Shown: positions 1-9,307, numbered from the stretch's first letter. The stretch: DNA of 64,000 bases from an uncultured bacterium (GCA_947647735.1 CANSLJ010000007.1:85071-149070), one strand, 5' to 3'. Program-made: numbers and translations. Notes: a model not told the origin generated them from the sequence alone.

Positions 1-6
1 ATTAGT

Positions 7-579
7 ATGAACTTACCTAATAAATTAACTGTGTTTCGGATGGTGCTGATATTGCCTTTTGTGGTCCTGCTGCTGGGCGGATATGAGGGCTGGGGCTGGT
101 TTACGGCTCTGTTTGGCGCTGTCGGCCCCTATACGGATTATATTGCGCTGGCGATCTTTGTGATCGCGAGCCTGACGGATCTTCTGGATGGAAAGATAGC
201 GAGAAAATATAATCTGGTGACAAATTTCGGGAAGTTTATGGACCCGCTGGCGGATAAGCTTCTGGTCTGCTCGGCGATGATCTGCCTGACGGCGATGGGC
301 AGGATCCCGGCGTGGATCGTGATCATCATCATCAGCAGGGAATTTGTGATCAGCGGTTTCCGGCTGATCGCCTCGGACAACGGCAGGGTGATCGCCGCGA
401 GCTACTGGGGGAAATTCAAGACGACCTTCCAGATGGTGATGGTGATATTGATGATCGCGGATATCCCGGCGCTGTCGCTGGTGACGTGGATCGTGATGTG
501 GATCTCGCTGATCCTGACAGTGGTGTCATTAATAGATTATCTGGTGAAGAATAAAGAGGTTATGCAGGGGACGAAGTAG
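7..579 (+). CDS. pgsA: CDP-diacylglycerol--glycerol-3-phosphate 3-phosphatidyltransferase
   Basis: Integral membrane enzyme that transfers a phosphatidyl group from CDP-diacylglycerol to glycerol-3-phosphate, the committed step to phosphatidylglycerol. The 190-residue protein carries the complete CDP-alcohol phosphatidyltransferase signature (D61-G62-x2-A65-R66-x8-G75-x3-D79-x3-D83) between hydrophobic segments, and its length is normal for bacterial PgsA. Only six bases precede the ATG, so its promoter and ribosome binding site lie largely outside the window. It is followed 31 bp later by cinA; a pgsA-cinA-recA order is common in Clostridia. Confidence 0.93.
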   Translation: MNLPNKLTVFRMVLILPFVVLLLGGYEGWGWFTALFGAVGPYTDYIALAIFVIASLTDLLDGKIARKYNLVTNFGKFMDPLADKLLVCSAMICLTAMGRIPAWIVIIIISREFVISGFRLIASDNGRVIAASYWGKFKTTFQMVMVILMIADIPALSLVTWIVMWISLILTVVSLIDYLVKNKEVMQGTK

Positions 580-610
580 AGTATCTGCGGAACTGGAATA
601 GGAGTATAGT

Positions 611-1873
611 ATGATTGTAGAACTGATCAGTGTTGGAACGGAAATTTTGCTGGGAAATATCGTCAATACCAATGCGGCTTATCTGGCGGAACAGTGCGCG
701 TCCCTGGGGCTTTCCTGCTACTATCAGACCGTGGTGGGAGATAATGTGGACAGGCTGACGGAAACCCTGCAGACGGCGCTGGAGAGATCGGATATCGTGA
801 TCCTGGGCGGAGGTCTGGGCCCCACGCAGGACGATCTGACCAAGGAAGTGACGGCACGGGTGCTGGGGCTGAATCTGGTGAAGGACGCCCACACAGAGGA
901 GCGTATCCGGGAGTATCTGGAAGCCAGAGGTTTTACCGTGACGGAAAACAACTGGAAGCAGGCGCTTGCACCGGAGGGTGCCATCATCGTAGACAATGAG
1001 AACGGCACGGCGCCGGGACTGATCATTGAAAAAGGTGACAAGCGGGTGATCCTGCTGCCGGGACCGCCCAATGAACTGCGCCCCATGTTTGAGAAGGATA
1101 TCTATCCCTATTTGGATAAACTGCAGCCCGGCGTGATCTATTCCAAGACCGTAAAGGTGTGCGGTGTGGGGGAGAGCATCGCGGAGACCATGATTCAGGA
1201 TCTGATCGAGAAACAGACGAATCCTACCATCGCAACCTATGCAAAAACAGGGGAAGTACATCTACGGGTGACCGCGAAAGCGGAGGATGAGAAGGAAGCC
1301 AGAAAGCTTGTAAAGCCCATGGTGAAGGAGTTAAAAGGACGATTTGGCAACAGTATCTATACGACGGATACGGAAGTGACGCTGGAGAAAGCCATCGTGG
1401 ATCTGCTGGAGGCGAACCATCTGACAGTGGCCACGGCGGAATCCTGTACCGGCGGGCTTCTCTCCGCAAGGATCATCAATGTGCCCGGGGCTTCCGAGGT
1501 GTTTAAAGCGGGGTATGTGAGTTACTCCAACAAGACAAAGCGCAAGCTCTTCGGCGTGAAGAGAAGCTCGCTGGAAAAGCACGGTGCGGTGAGCAGCACT
1601 GTGGCAAAGGAAATGGCAAAGGGCGCCGCCATGCTCAGCAAGGCGGATGTGACGGTTTCCGTGACGGGAATCGCGGGACCGGACGGCGGCAGCGCGGAAA
1701 AACCGGTGGGGCTTGTCTATATCGGCTGTCAGGTCCGCGGCGAGGTCGTGATCAAGGAGTACCATTTTAAGGGCAACAGAAACAAGATCAGGGAGGCATC
1801 GGTTTCGGCGGCGCTTTCTCTGATGCGGGAATGTATTTTGCAGTATTGCAGTAATGTGATGTTTTCCAATTAA
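611..1873 (+). CDS. cinA: CinA family protein (competence/damage-inducible protein A)
   Basis: The 420-residue protein has the two usual CinA parts: an N-terminal molybdopterin-binding-like domain (starts IVELISVGTEILLGNIVNTN, with GGLGPTQDD and LLPGPPNELRPMF) and a C-terminal CinA domain (around residues 260-410, TAESCTGGLLSARI and SVTGIAGPDGG) known for NMN deamidase or pyrophosphatase activity. Proposed roles are pyridine-nucleotide recycling and damage or competence response. The start is supported by an AGGAG-like site upstream of the ATG. In many Firmicutes cinA directly precedes recA; here about 7.4 kb of other genes separate them. Confidence 0.93.
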   Translation: MIVELISVGTEILLGNIVNTNAAYLAEQCASLGLSCYYQTVVGDNVDRLTETLQTALERSDIVILGGGLGPTQDDLTKEVTARVLGLNLVKDAHTEERIREYLEARGFTVTENNWKQALAPEGAIIVDNENGTAPGLIIEKGDKRVILLPGPPNELRPMFEKDIYPYLDKLQPGVIYSKTVKVCGVGESIAETMIQDLIEKQTNPTIATYAKTGEVHLRVTAKAEDEKEARKLVKPMVKELKGRFGNSIYTTDTEVTLEKAIVDLLEANHLTVATAESCTGGLLSARIINVPGASEVFKAGYVSYSNKTKRKLFGVKRSSLEKHGAVSSTVAKEMAKGAAMLSKADVTVSVTGIAGPDGGSAEKPVGLVYIGCQVRGEVVIKEYHFKGNRNKIREASVSAALSLMRECILQYCSNVMFSN

Positions 1874-1986
1874 AAACAGGGGCACTGGGAGCGGCAGCTC
1901 GGACTGCCGGGGCAGAGGGGAATCTCTGTGACGATCCGTGTGGCGGGCTGCAAATGCGATGAGGAAATAACAGGAGAGGATGTATC

Positions 1987-3000
1987 ATGTATCCGGAGAA
2001 AGAAAATCAAAATAAAGGAAAATATATCGCCATAGGGATCATTGTCTCCCTTGTGTTTATCGGGTTGTTTGCAGGCTGTATCGCAGTGGTGATGCAGTTT
2101 GTGGAACTGAGCAATAATGGTAAGCTGGATCAGTGGATCGAGGCAAATGCGGATGATGACAGCAGCGATATATCGGATTATGGCTATTATGATGAGGACG
2201 GCTATTTTCATTATTACGGCGAGAGCGAGTATGATGATGACAGGTTCGGCTATTATGATGAGGATGGCAACTTTCATTATTTTGATGAAGATGAGGACTA
2301 TGATCCGAGAGAGCGGTTCGACCGTCCCACCCATGACGAGGATATCGAGGGCTATGCCACAGGGGAATATTTTTCCTTCCCGGCGGATAACAGGGTAGAA
2401 GGCCTTGCCTATTCCGTGGAACTGGAGGAGGACGAATACCACGACGGGTCTGCAACCAATATCTATTATACATATCCTGTGGTATCCGGCGATGTGCCGA
2501 ATCTGGACTATATCAATGACACGATCTGTGCCGAGTGGGAGAGCCTTCTGGACTATTATGAGGAAGACTATAAAGATTATATGTACAGCGGAGACGGTAT
2601 TTTAGCGCAGCTTGACGGCTGTGTCACCTATATGTCGGAGGATATCCTGAGCGTTGTCTACCGGGAGACCGTTTATTACGGGGAGTATCTTGACTATCAG
2701 ACGGATCTTTACCTTTACTGCCTGAATTTCGATATGAAAAACGGACAGCTCCTGGAAAATACCGGGATGCTGGATATCGATGAGGACTTTGCGGAGGAGT
2801 TCCGTGAGAGGAGCGTCCGGCAGAACGCGGACAGCGTGCTGGATTATTACGATGATGAGGATGTGATGTATTATCTGGAGGATTCCTATTATCTGATCCT
2901 GTTTTATTGTCCTCAGGGGATGGAGATCGGGCTGAATCTGGATGAAGGATGGGTGACAGTGACTTATCCGGATTATGAAGAGTATTTGAAGAGTATGTAA
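1987..3000 (+). CDS. Membrane-anchored acidic protein, DUF3298-like C-terminus
   Basis: 337 residues. A short basic N-terminus is followed by one membrane segment (about residues 13-36) and then an extremely Asp/Glu/Tyr-rich extracellular stretch (about 50-115). That stretch contains two near-copies of a unit, GYYDEDGYFHYYGE and GYYDEDGNFHYFDE. The C-terminal 200 residues (YPVVSGDVPNLDYINDTI through YPDYEEYLKSM) resemble the DUF3298/RsiV-like extracytoplasmic domain also suspected in the lipoprotein at 25.2-27.2 kb. The function is unknown. It stands alone with an AGGAGAGG site before the ATG and a terminator-like hairpin downstream. The family assignment is from pattern memory. Confidence 0.7.
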   Translation: MYPEKENQNKGKYIAIGIIVSLVFIGLFAGCIAVVMQFVELSNNGKLDQWIEANADDDSSDISDYGYYDEDGYFHYYGESEYDDDRFGYYDEDGNFHYFDEDEDYDPRERFDRPTHDEDIEGYATGEYFSFPADNRVEGLAYSVELEEDEYHDGSATNIYYTYPVVSGDVPNLDYINDTICAEWESLLDYYEEDYKDYMYSGDGILAQLDGCVTYMSEDILSVVYRETVYYGEYLDYQTDLYLYCLNFDMKNGQLLENTGMLDIDEDFAEEFRERSVRQNADSVLDYYDDEDVMYYLEDSYYLILFYCPQGMEIGLNLDEGWVTVTYPDYEEYLKSM

Positions 3001-3109
3001 TGTGGTTTATGATGATACCGTTACAGGGCTGATCGATAAATTTTTGAAAAGAGGAAAGGACGGTAAACGCATAAAAGCGATTTTACGGCATGAGATAATG
3101 ATAAAATAA

Positions 3110-3165
3110 AAGAGGCTCCGTTGGAAAAGATATCTTTGATCCGACAGAGCTTCTTTTTGTTTCGA
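3110..3165. terminator. Imperfect hairpin with T tract between convergent genes
   Basis: An imperfect inverted repeat (GAGGCTCCGTTGGA pairing roughly with TCCGACAGAGCTTC) is followed by CTTTTTG. It lies between the convergent genes ending at 3000 and 3216 and may serve one or both. Confidence 0.5.
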
Positions 3166-3215
3166 TAATAAATATGTATTCAGCTTTAAATGCCGTATTA
3201 TGACAAAAATATGAT

Positions 3216-4253
3216 TTACATATCGATATTGGCCGCCAGTTTGATCTGAATGTCGGTGAACAGACGATTTGTGCCGGGGGAGCGGCCTTCGATCAGATAA
3301 TCAAACAATACTGACATGGCCATTCGACCCTGCCGGACAGGCTGCTGGCAGATTGTGGCAGAGATGATTCCCTCCCTCACCAGATCTTTTGTGGTTGGGA
3401 TATCGTCAAAGGAGATCGTCTGGATGTGTCGGCCTGACTCTGCCAATTCGCTCTTGATGGCACTGCCGGCGCCATAGACACCGCCTGCGACAAGGAACAT
3501 GGCATCAATCTGTGGATATTTTTGTAACATGATCCTGGTCACATAGTAGGCTTCCATCTCATTATCCCGGCTCTCTGCGATGTCTACTATCTGCATGTCT
3601 GGATATTGCTTAATGTAATCCTGAAATCCGTTGACACGGTCCGCATGAGACCTTGCTTTGGAAAATCCGGTGACAATGCCGATATTGCATTTTCCGCCTG
3701 TAAACAGACGCATCAGATTGGCGGCAGTCTGCCCGCACATGTAAAAGTCATTTCCGACGTAGCAGAAGAGAGGCTCAAACCCCGGAATGTCAGTGTTGAC
3801 GGTGACGACGGGAATGCCGTTTTCGTTCAAAGATACCAGTTTATTATAAACGGTTTCATCGGTCGTGGGCTGAATCACCAGAGCACAGATGCCTTCTGAT
3901 AAGAGAGAGTCAATCTGTTTGAGCTGCTGCCCGGCCTCGAACGGAACGCTCCTCAACAGAACACCGATTCCGTATTGTTTAAATTCTTCCGCCTTCTGCA
4001 GGATTCCCTCATTGAGCTGATCAAAAAAAGCATTATCCGACTGGATGATAATACAGCCTATCTTGAAATTTTTTTGCCGCGTGACCAGAGCCTGTCCGGC
4101 GAGATTCGGGCGATAGCCATACTCTTCCAGAAGAGCCTGAACGCGCTGTCTGGTTTCTGGATTCACATCTTCACTGTTATTGATTACGCGCCCGACGGTT
4201 GATCTGGAGACGCCTGCCAAACGGGCAATCATGCTTTGTGTCACGGAAGTCAT
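3216..4253 (-). CDS. LacI family transcriptional regulator
   Basis: 345 residues with the LacI layout. An N-terminal helix-turn-helix and hinge (residues about 5-55, MIARLAGVSRSTVGRVINN then GYRPNLAGQAL) is followed by a periplasmic-binding-protein-like sensor domain (IGCIIIQSDNAFFDQL through SFDDIPTTKDLV). It is divergent from the sugar ABC cassette at 4538-8947 and almost certainly its local regulator. A perfect palindrome at 4487-4498 in the divergent interval is the obvious operator. The effector sugar cannot be read from sequence. A sigma-A type promoter for this gene is visible on the minus strand at 4275-4303. Confidence 0.93.
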   Translation of the reverse strand: MTSVTQSMIARLAGVSRSTVGRVINNSEDVNPETRQRVQALLEEYGYRPNLAGQALVTRQKNFKIGCIIIQSDNAFFDQLNEGILQKAEEFKQYGIGVLLRSVPFEAGQQLKQIDSLLSEGICALVIQPTTDETVYNKLVSLNENGIPVVTVNTDIPGFEPLFCYVGNDFYMCGQTAANLMRLFTGGKCNIGIVTGFSKARSHADRVNGFQDYIKQYPDMQIVDIAESRDNEMEAYYVTRIMLQKYPQIDAMFLVAGGVYGAGSAIKSELAESGRHIQTISFDDIPTTKDLVREGIISATICQQPVRQGRMAMSVLFDYLIEGRSPGTNRLFTDIQIKLAANIDM

Positions 4254-4274
4254 GGAAAAGCTCCTTTCAACTAA

Positions 4275-4303
4275 ATGATATCATGTAAAACCGATAAAGT
4301 CAA
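4275..4303 (-). promoter_or_regulatory. Promoter of the LacI-type regulator
   Basis: On the minus strand, TTGACT and TATCAT are separated by exactly 17 bp, and a GAAAGGAG ribosome binding site follows before the ATG at 4253. Confidence 0.6.
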
Positions 4304-4449
4304 AGCAGAAGAAAACTGAAAAATAAGCACGAGACCATTAAAATCGAGGTGTAAAAAACCAGAAATGAAAATGAAATGTTAAAAATGCATAAAAATTTGT
4401 AGAAAATATGTATAAATTGAACAAAAATGAGAAAAAATGAAAAATACTA

Positions 4450-4498
4450 TTGCAAAAATGGACAAAAAATGTTTATATTTATATATGGTCACGTGACC
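4450..4498 (+). promoter_or_regulatory. Promoter plus LacI-type operator of the sugar ABC operon
   Basis: TTGCAA (4450-4455), 17 bp, TTATAT (4473-4478), then the perfect 12-bp palindrome GGTCACGTGACC at 4487-4498. The dyad sits at the expected transcription start, where a bound repressor would block initiation. The flanking 200 bp are very A-rich. Confidence 0.75.
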
Positions 4499-4537
4499 GG
4501 AAAACAAAAGTTTTGATTTAAGAAAGGGGTATTGAAT

Positions 4538-5482
4538 GTGAAAACATGGAAGAGGATTATGCAGGTGAAGGAAGCACCGGTTTTTCTTGTCTTAGTGTGC
4601 GGGTGTATTGTGGTAGGTTTAATGACGCCATACTTTTTTTCGGTGAGCAACATTTTTAATGTTCTCAGACAGATATCGATCTATGCGATTCTTGCCGTAG
4701 GGGAAGCATTGATCATTATTACCGGTGAGATCGATCTTTCCATTGGCTATATGATGGGATTGTGCGGTGTGATTGCGGCATTGTGTGCAAGAGCGAATGT
4801 TCCGCCGATACTGATCCTTTTGATCACGGTGGCTTTTGGCGCCTGTATGTCCAGTATTTCCGGTGTGCTGATCACCAAATTCGGGATTAATTCGTTTATT
4901 GCCACCCTGGGGCTGCAGAATATCTGTCGTGGTATTTCGCTTCTGCTGACCGGCGGCATCTCCATCATGGTAAAAAATCCCATTACTGTGCTGGGCAGCG
5001 GTTACTTTGGTCCTATGCCGCTCTGTTCGGTCATCATGCTGTTGGTGATAGCTGTATTTGCATTCTTTGTCAAGTATACGCAGCTGGGCAGAAATATTTT
5101 TGCGGTGGGCAGTAATTTTAATGCGGCAAGGTTTTCAGGTGTTAACAGCAAGGCTGTGAAACGGGCGGTTTTCGCCATCTCGGGAGCTTTAGTAGGACTG
5201 AGCGGGGTGATCTCGTATGGAACGCTGAAGGCGGCTGACCCGACGGCCGGCGCGGGCTTTGAGCTGGATGCGGTGGCAGCGGTTGTCATCGGCGGTACCA
5301 GCATGGCTGGCGGTGAGGGAACGATCATCGGCGTATTGATCGGTGCGGCGATCATGGGTGTACTGAAAAATGCTTTTGTCCTTTTGCATATTTCCGCATA
5401 CTGGCAGGTCGTTGTTCTTGGTATTGTGATTATTGCCGCAGTTTTCATTGACAGTGTCAAGAGGCTGCGTGCTGATAAATAA
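4538..5482 (+). CDS. Sugar ABC transporter permease (RbsC-like, BPD_transp_2 family)
   Basis: About 315 residues with roughly eight hydrophobic segments and the BPD_transp_2 layout of ribose/xylose-type permeases (GEIDLSIGYMMGLCGV near residue 70; AVGSNFNAARFSGVN near 190; GTSMAGGEGTIIGVLIGA near 255). It forms the membrane channel for the ATPase at 6669 and the binding protein at 5517. The GTG at 4538 is preferred over the in-frame TTG at 4532 because AAGGGG (4524-4529) is 8 bp from GTG but only 2 bp from TTG. It is the only permease in the operon, so a homodimer is expected. Confidence 0.9.
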   Translation: MKTWKRIMQVKEAPVFLVLVCGCIVVGLMTPYFFSVSNIFNVLRQISIYAILAVGEALIIITGEIDLSIGYMMGLCGVIAALCARANVPPILILLITVAFGACMSSISGVLITKFGINSFIATLGLQNICRGISLLLTGGISIMVKNPITVLGSGYFGPMPLCSVIMLLVIAVFAFFVKYTQLGRNIFAVGSNFNAARFSGVNSKAVKRAVFAISGALVGLSGVISYGTLKAADPTAGAGFELDAVAAVVIGGTSMAGGEGTIIGVLIGAAIMGVLKNAFVLLHISAYWQVVVLGIVIIAAVFIDSVKRLRADK

Positions 5483-5516
5483 TAATAACACTCAATCATA
5501 GAAAGAGAGGAAAAGT

Positions 5517-6626
5517 ATGAAAAAGAAATTAGCAATGTTACTGACAATGGCGCTTGTTTTATCGCTTACAGCCTGTGGCAGTGAAGAGCCTGCGGGCACA
5601 GTAGATGAAGCGCCGGCAGCCGGGAGTGAAGCAGTTTCGGAGGAAGAGGCGGGTGAAGCAGCTCAGGAACCGGAGGAGGCTGCAGACGAAGAGGAACAGG
5701 GAGCAGAAAAGGAAATACCCTATGGGCATTTTACTGCGGAAAAGGTTTCGGAGGAACCGATACGCCTTGCATTTCTGACGTTCCAGTCAAACCCTTTCTT
5801 CCTGCAGATCAAGGAAGGCCATGATGCTGTGGCAGAGTACCTGAAAGACTACAACTGTACGGTGGATTACATTAATATGGGTGAAGAGCTTACCAGTGAA
5901 AATGTTGTTGCCGGCATTGAGAATGCGATCACCATGGAATACGATGGTATTGCAGTCAATCCAGTGTTTGATGGTATCAATGAAGTCATTGACAAAGCGG
6001 TTGACGCCGGCATTCCGGTCATCACTTATGTTTCGGATGCCACTGTTCCCGGAAAGCGTTTCTGTAACGTCGGCCAGAATGCATACAGTGCAGGCCAGAC
6101 GGCAGGTGAAGCGATCGCAGAGTATACCGACGGTGAGGGAAAGATTGCTGTGATCACCGGCGTATTTGGAGCAAGCCAGCATGAAGATCGTATGAACGGC
6201 GCTCTGGATTATCTGAAAGAGAACTGTCCGGGCATTGAGGTGGTTGGTACTGTTGAGAACAAAGACTCCGCTTCTACCGCTTATTCCCAGACGATGGATT
6301 TTCTGACTGCCAATTCGGATCTGAAGGTGGTTTATGTAACAGCAGGCGGCACTTACGGTGCGGCACAGGCAATTCAGGAACTGGGCAGGACAGGTGAGGT
6401 TGGCGTTGTCGGTTATGACCATACGCCGGAGAATATGGAATATGTGTACAGTGGTGAGATCGTGGCAGCTGTCTCCCAGGATCCGCAGGGACAGGCGTGG
6501 GATGCGCTGACTATGTTGTATAACCATATTGTGTCGGGTACGGAATATGATGAGCATTTTGCAACTGACAATATTGTTGTGACACCTGAGACTGCAGTTG
6601 AAATGTATGGAGAATATGAAGGTTAA
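5517..6626 (+). CDS. Sugar ABC transporter substrate-binding lipoprotein
   Basis: 369 residues with a lipoprotein signal peptide (MKKKLAMLLTMALVLSLTAC, cysteine 20). A Glu/Ala-rich linker (about 25-68) is followed by a Peripla_BP_4 type sugar-binding domain (PIRLAFLTFQSNPFFLQIKEG; later GVVGYDHTPENMEYVYSGEI). It captures the substrate outside the membrane for the permease at 4538. The domain resembles the sensor half of the LacI protein at 3216, as is usual for this family, which fits a common ligand. The ribosome binding site is AGAGAGGAAAAGT. The ligand is unknown. Confidence 0.92.
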   Translation: MKKKLAMLLTMALVLSLTACGSEEPAGTVDEAPAAGSEAVSEEEAGEAAQEPEEAADEEEQGAEKEIPYGHFTAEKVSEEPIRLAFLTFQSNPFFLQIKEGHDAVAEYLKDYNCTVDYINMGEELTSENVVAGIENAITMEYDGIAVNPVFDGINEVIDKAVDAGIPVITYVSDATVPGKRFCNVGQNAYSAGQTAGEAIAEYTDGEGKIAVITGVFGASQHEDRMNGALDYLKENCPGIEVVGTVENKDSASTAYSQTMDFLTANSDLKVVYVTAGGTYGAAQAIQELGRTGEVGVVGYDHTPENMEYVYSGEIVAAVSQDPQGQAWDALTMLYNHIVSGTEYDEHFATDNIVVTPETAVEMYGEYEG

Positions 6627-6668
6627 CTGTGACAGAGGGTTATAACAGACAGCGATAGGAGGCTGGCC

Positions 6669-8177
6669 ATGAAAGAATTGCTGATGGATGTACAGAATAT
6701 ATCCAAAAAATTTCCCGGTGTGCAGGCACTGAAGGATGTCTGCTTTCAGGTATATGGAGGAGAGATTCATGCTCTGGTGGGAGAAAACGGTGCGGGAAAA
6801 TCAACCCTGATGAATATTCTGTCCGGTGTATATGAACAGACAGAAGGAAAACTGATCTGGAACGGGAAGGAAGTATGCTTTAGAGATACCCGCGAACCAA
6901 AAAATCTTGGTATTGCCATGATTCATCAGGAACTTTCATTGGCCAGCCATTTGAGTGTCATGGAAAACATTTTCATGGGAAGGCTTCCAAAGAAAAGAAA
7001 CGGTTTGATCGATTATGCAAAATTGAGAGCCGATACCGCAGAGGTTCTGAAGAGAGTGGGGCTGGAGGAGGAACTGGCATCAGTTAGAGTGGACAGATTG
7101 AGCGTCTCCCGACAGCAGATGGTGGAAATCGCGAGAGCTCTGTCCCTGGATGCCAGAATGATCATAATGGATGAGCCGAGTTCCAGCCTGACACAGAACG
7201 AAACGCAGATACTGCTCAAACTGATCAGGGAACTTCGGTCACAGGGGGTGGCGATCATCTATATTTCACACCGGATGGATGAAGTTTTTGAGATAGCGGA
7301 GCGGATCACGGTTCTGAGGGATGGCGGCGTTGTCGGCAGCTACATGGCTGAAGATATCACAGTCAATGAGGTGCTTTCCCAGATGGTGGGACGTGAATAT
7401 AAGATGGAGAAGCTGCATAACTGTAATGCGGATTATCAGGCTCAGCCGGTTCTGAAAGTGGAACATTTGACATATAAGAATGTATTTCGGGATATCACCT
7501 TCAGCCTGTATCCTGCTGAGGTGCTGGTGATCACAGGTCTGGTGGGGGCAGGAAGAAGTGAACTTTTGGAAACTGTATTTGGATACAGGCATCAGGAGTC
7601 CGGGACAGTATATCTGGATGGCAGATTTGTCGATAACAAAACACCGGGCGCAATGATGCGGGAAGGGCTCGCGATCGTTCCGGAGGGGCGCAAGACCAAC
7701 GGGATTTTCCCACAGCTGTCTGTGTATGACAATATGCGGATCAGTTCCCTGGGGCGGTATAAAAAGGCAGGCATCCTGGACAATGGGGCCATCCGTCAGG
7801 AGGTTGATAAACAGGTTGATGCCATGCGGATCAAAACGCCTTCCGTTTTGCAGAAGATGAAATATTTATCGGGAGGAAATCAGCAGAAGGTGATTCTGGG
7901 CCGGTGTATGATGTGTGCTCCAAAGGTGTTGATCATGGATGAACCCACTAACGGGATTGACGTCGGCGCAAAGCAGGAGATATATAAGATCATCGATGAA
8001 TTGTCTCAAAATGGTATGTCTATCATCTGCATTTCTTCTGAACTGCAGGAGGTGCTGACGATTGCAGACAGGATCATTGTTATGCATGAGGGAAGTATCA
8101 CCGGTGAAATGAAAAATGAAAATGTAACACAGGATATGATCATGCAGTATGCGTCCAATCAGATGAGTAATATCTGA
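6669..8177 (+). CDS. Sugar ABC transporter ATP-binding protein (RbsA/MglA-like, two ATPase domains)
   Basis: 502 residues with two ABC domains in tandem. Domain 1 has Walker A GENGAGKST (about 38-46) and Walker B RMIIMDEPSS, with LSVSRQQM in place of the standard LSGGQ. Domain 2 has a degenerate Walker A (GLVGAGRSE), an intact signature LSGGNQQKV and Walker B VLIMDEPTNGID. One degenerate site is normal in this family. It powers import with the permease (4538) and binding protein (5517). Gene order permease, binding protein, ATPase differs from the classic rbs order. An AGGAGGC site precedes the ATG. Confidence 0.94.
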   Translation: MKELLMDVQNISKKFPGVQALKDVCFQVYGGEIHALVGENGAGKSTLMNILSGVYEQTEGKLIWNGKEVCFRDTREPKNLGIAMIHQELSLASHLSVMENIFMGRLPKKRNGLIDYAKLRADTAEVLKRVGLEEELASVRVDRLSVSRQQMVEIARALSLDARMIIMDEPSSSLTQNETQILLKLIRELRSQGVAIIYISHRMDEVFEIAERITVLRDGGVVGSYMAEDITVNEVLSQMVGREYKMEKLHNCNADYQAQPVLKVEHLTYKNVFRDITFSLYPAEVLVITGLVGAGRSELLETVFGYRHQESGTVYLDGRFVDNKTPGAMMREGLAIVPEGRKTNGIFPQLSVYDNMRISSLGRYKKAGILDNGAIRQEVDKQVDAMRIKTPSVLQKMKYLSGGNQQKVILGRCMMCAPKVLIMDEPTNGIDVGAKQEIYKIIDELSQNGMSIICISSELQEVLTIADRIIVMHEGSITGEMKNENVTQDMIMQYASNQMSNI

Positions 8178-8281
8178 CAGAGAATGCAGACGCGGTTTGT
8201 GTATAAAACTGAGAAGATGACTGTTTAAACAGTTCAGCGAGTTAGCTGCTGAGATCGTAAAAATGGAAATGGAGAAAGATT

Positions 8282-8947
8282 ATGAAAAGAATACTTTGCT
8301 ACGGGGATTCAAATACTCACGGCTGTGATCCGGCCTGGGTGCCTGAATGGGAAAGTGATGTGAACAGGAGTGTGCGACTCTCCGGCAATATGAGGTGGAC
8401 TGGGATTTTGGCGAAACTGCTGGGAGAGGAATATGAGGTGATCGAGGAAGGACTTCCGGGCAGGACCACCGTTTTTGCAGATCCTGTATATCCGTATTTT
8501 GACGGAAGGGCTTCCGCATTGACAACGATACTATCACAGAGCCCGATCGATCTGTTGATCATCATGCTGGGAACCAACGATCTAAAGGTAACATTCACTC
8601 CTTCTGAGGATGTGGTGGTACGGGCCATGGAAGAACTTTTGAAGGTTATGTTGAATCCATATATATGGGAACACAGGAAAGTACCGAAAGTTTTGATGGT
8701 CTCACCGGTAGAGATCAGGGAAAACATTGAAGACTCCCATTTCTGGGGTATGTATGATCATATGAGTGTGGAATTGTCAAAGAAACTGGCAATTTTGTAT
8801 GAGCCCCTGAGCCAGCGGTATGGATGTGAATTTTTGAATGCGGCGGCCGTCGCTGAGGCATCTTTGCTGGACAGTATTCATATGGATGCCGAGAATCATA
8901 GAAAGCTTGCGGCGGTATTATGTGAAAAAGTGAGATCGATCCTGTAG
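8282..8947 (+). CDS. SGNH/GDSL-type hydrolase (esterase)
   Basis: 221 residues with the SGNH blocks: CYGDSNTHG (nucleophile Ser near residue 9), MLGTNDLK (Asn block III) and DSIHMDAENH (Asp-x-x-His, near 200). No signal peptide is seen, so it is probably cytoplasmic. It ends the sugar ABC operon, which suggests it removes acyl groups from the imported carbohydrate; that is inference from position. About 100 bp separate it from the ATPase gene, including a 14-bp palindrome. The start ATG at 8282 follows GGAGAAAG. Confidence 0.88.
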   Translation: MKRILCYGDSNTHGCDPAWVPEWESDVNRSVRLSGNMRWTGILAKLLGEEYEVIEEGLPGRTTVFADPVYPYFDGRASALTTILSQSPIDLLIIMLGTNDLKVTFTPSEDVVVRAMEELLKVMLNPYIWEHRKVPKVLMVSPVEIRENIEDSHFWGMYDHMSVELSKKLAILYEPLSQRYGCEFLNAAAVAEASLLDSIHMDAENHRKLAAVLCEKVRSIL

Positions 8948-8959
8948 GATGGCAGTTGA

Positions 8960-9008
8960 GGACATCCTCCTGTTTCTTGAAATGAGAGATAGGGGGATGC
9001 TTTTTTAT
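8960..9008 (+). terminator. Terminator of the sugar ABC operon
   Basis: CATCC-TCC and GGGGGATG form an imperfect stem followed by CTTTTTT. The remaining bases up to the recA promoter at 9227 contain no convincing gene. Confidence 0.6.
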
Positions 9009-9226
9009 TGGCCGCCCGTTCACTTTTTTCTTGACGGACAACAGTCTGGCATGATAGAGTAATCATATCTTGGAATCTGTTTTGTCTGCTTTGCATATCC
9101 GGCGGCTCGCCATTTATTTCAAAGCGAAAATGAGAGAAGAAATAGAAAAAAGAAGGGGGCGATGCCGTTGAGGGACATTTATGGGACACTTGTTGTGCTA
9201 TAGTAGGGAAAGATAAAAAATAAATC

Positions 9227-9255
9227 TTGACAGATAAGAACGTTTGTTCTAATAT
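9227..9255 (+). promoter_or_regulatory. recA promoter with LexA (SOS) box
   Basis: TTGACA (9227-9232), 17 bp, TAATAT (9250-9255). The spacer contains the perfect Gram-positive LexA box GAAC-GTTT-GTTC at 9238-9249, inside the wider dyad AGAACGTTTGTTCT. A bound LexA would cover the core promoter, so recA here is SOS-inducible. Confidence 0.88.
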
Positions 9256-9307
9256 TAATATCAAACAGATGTTCGGAATGTGTCGGCGAAAGGAAAGGAT
9301 ATAAAAA

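Noticed and set aside
560-1261. 233-codon minus-strand ORF opposite cinA
   Set aside because: It lies fully antisense to a well-recognised gene, has no ribosome binding site and shows no protein motif; it is a frame shadow.
8219-8234. 14-bp perfect palindrome ACTGTTTAAACAGT between the ABC ATPase and esterase genes
   Set aside because: AT-rich and isolated, with no promoter around it; it could be a minor RNA hairpin but nothing supports a function.
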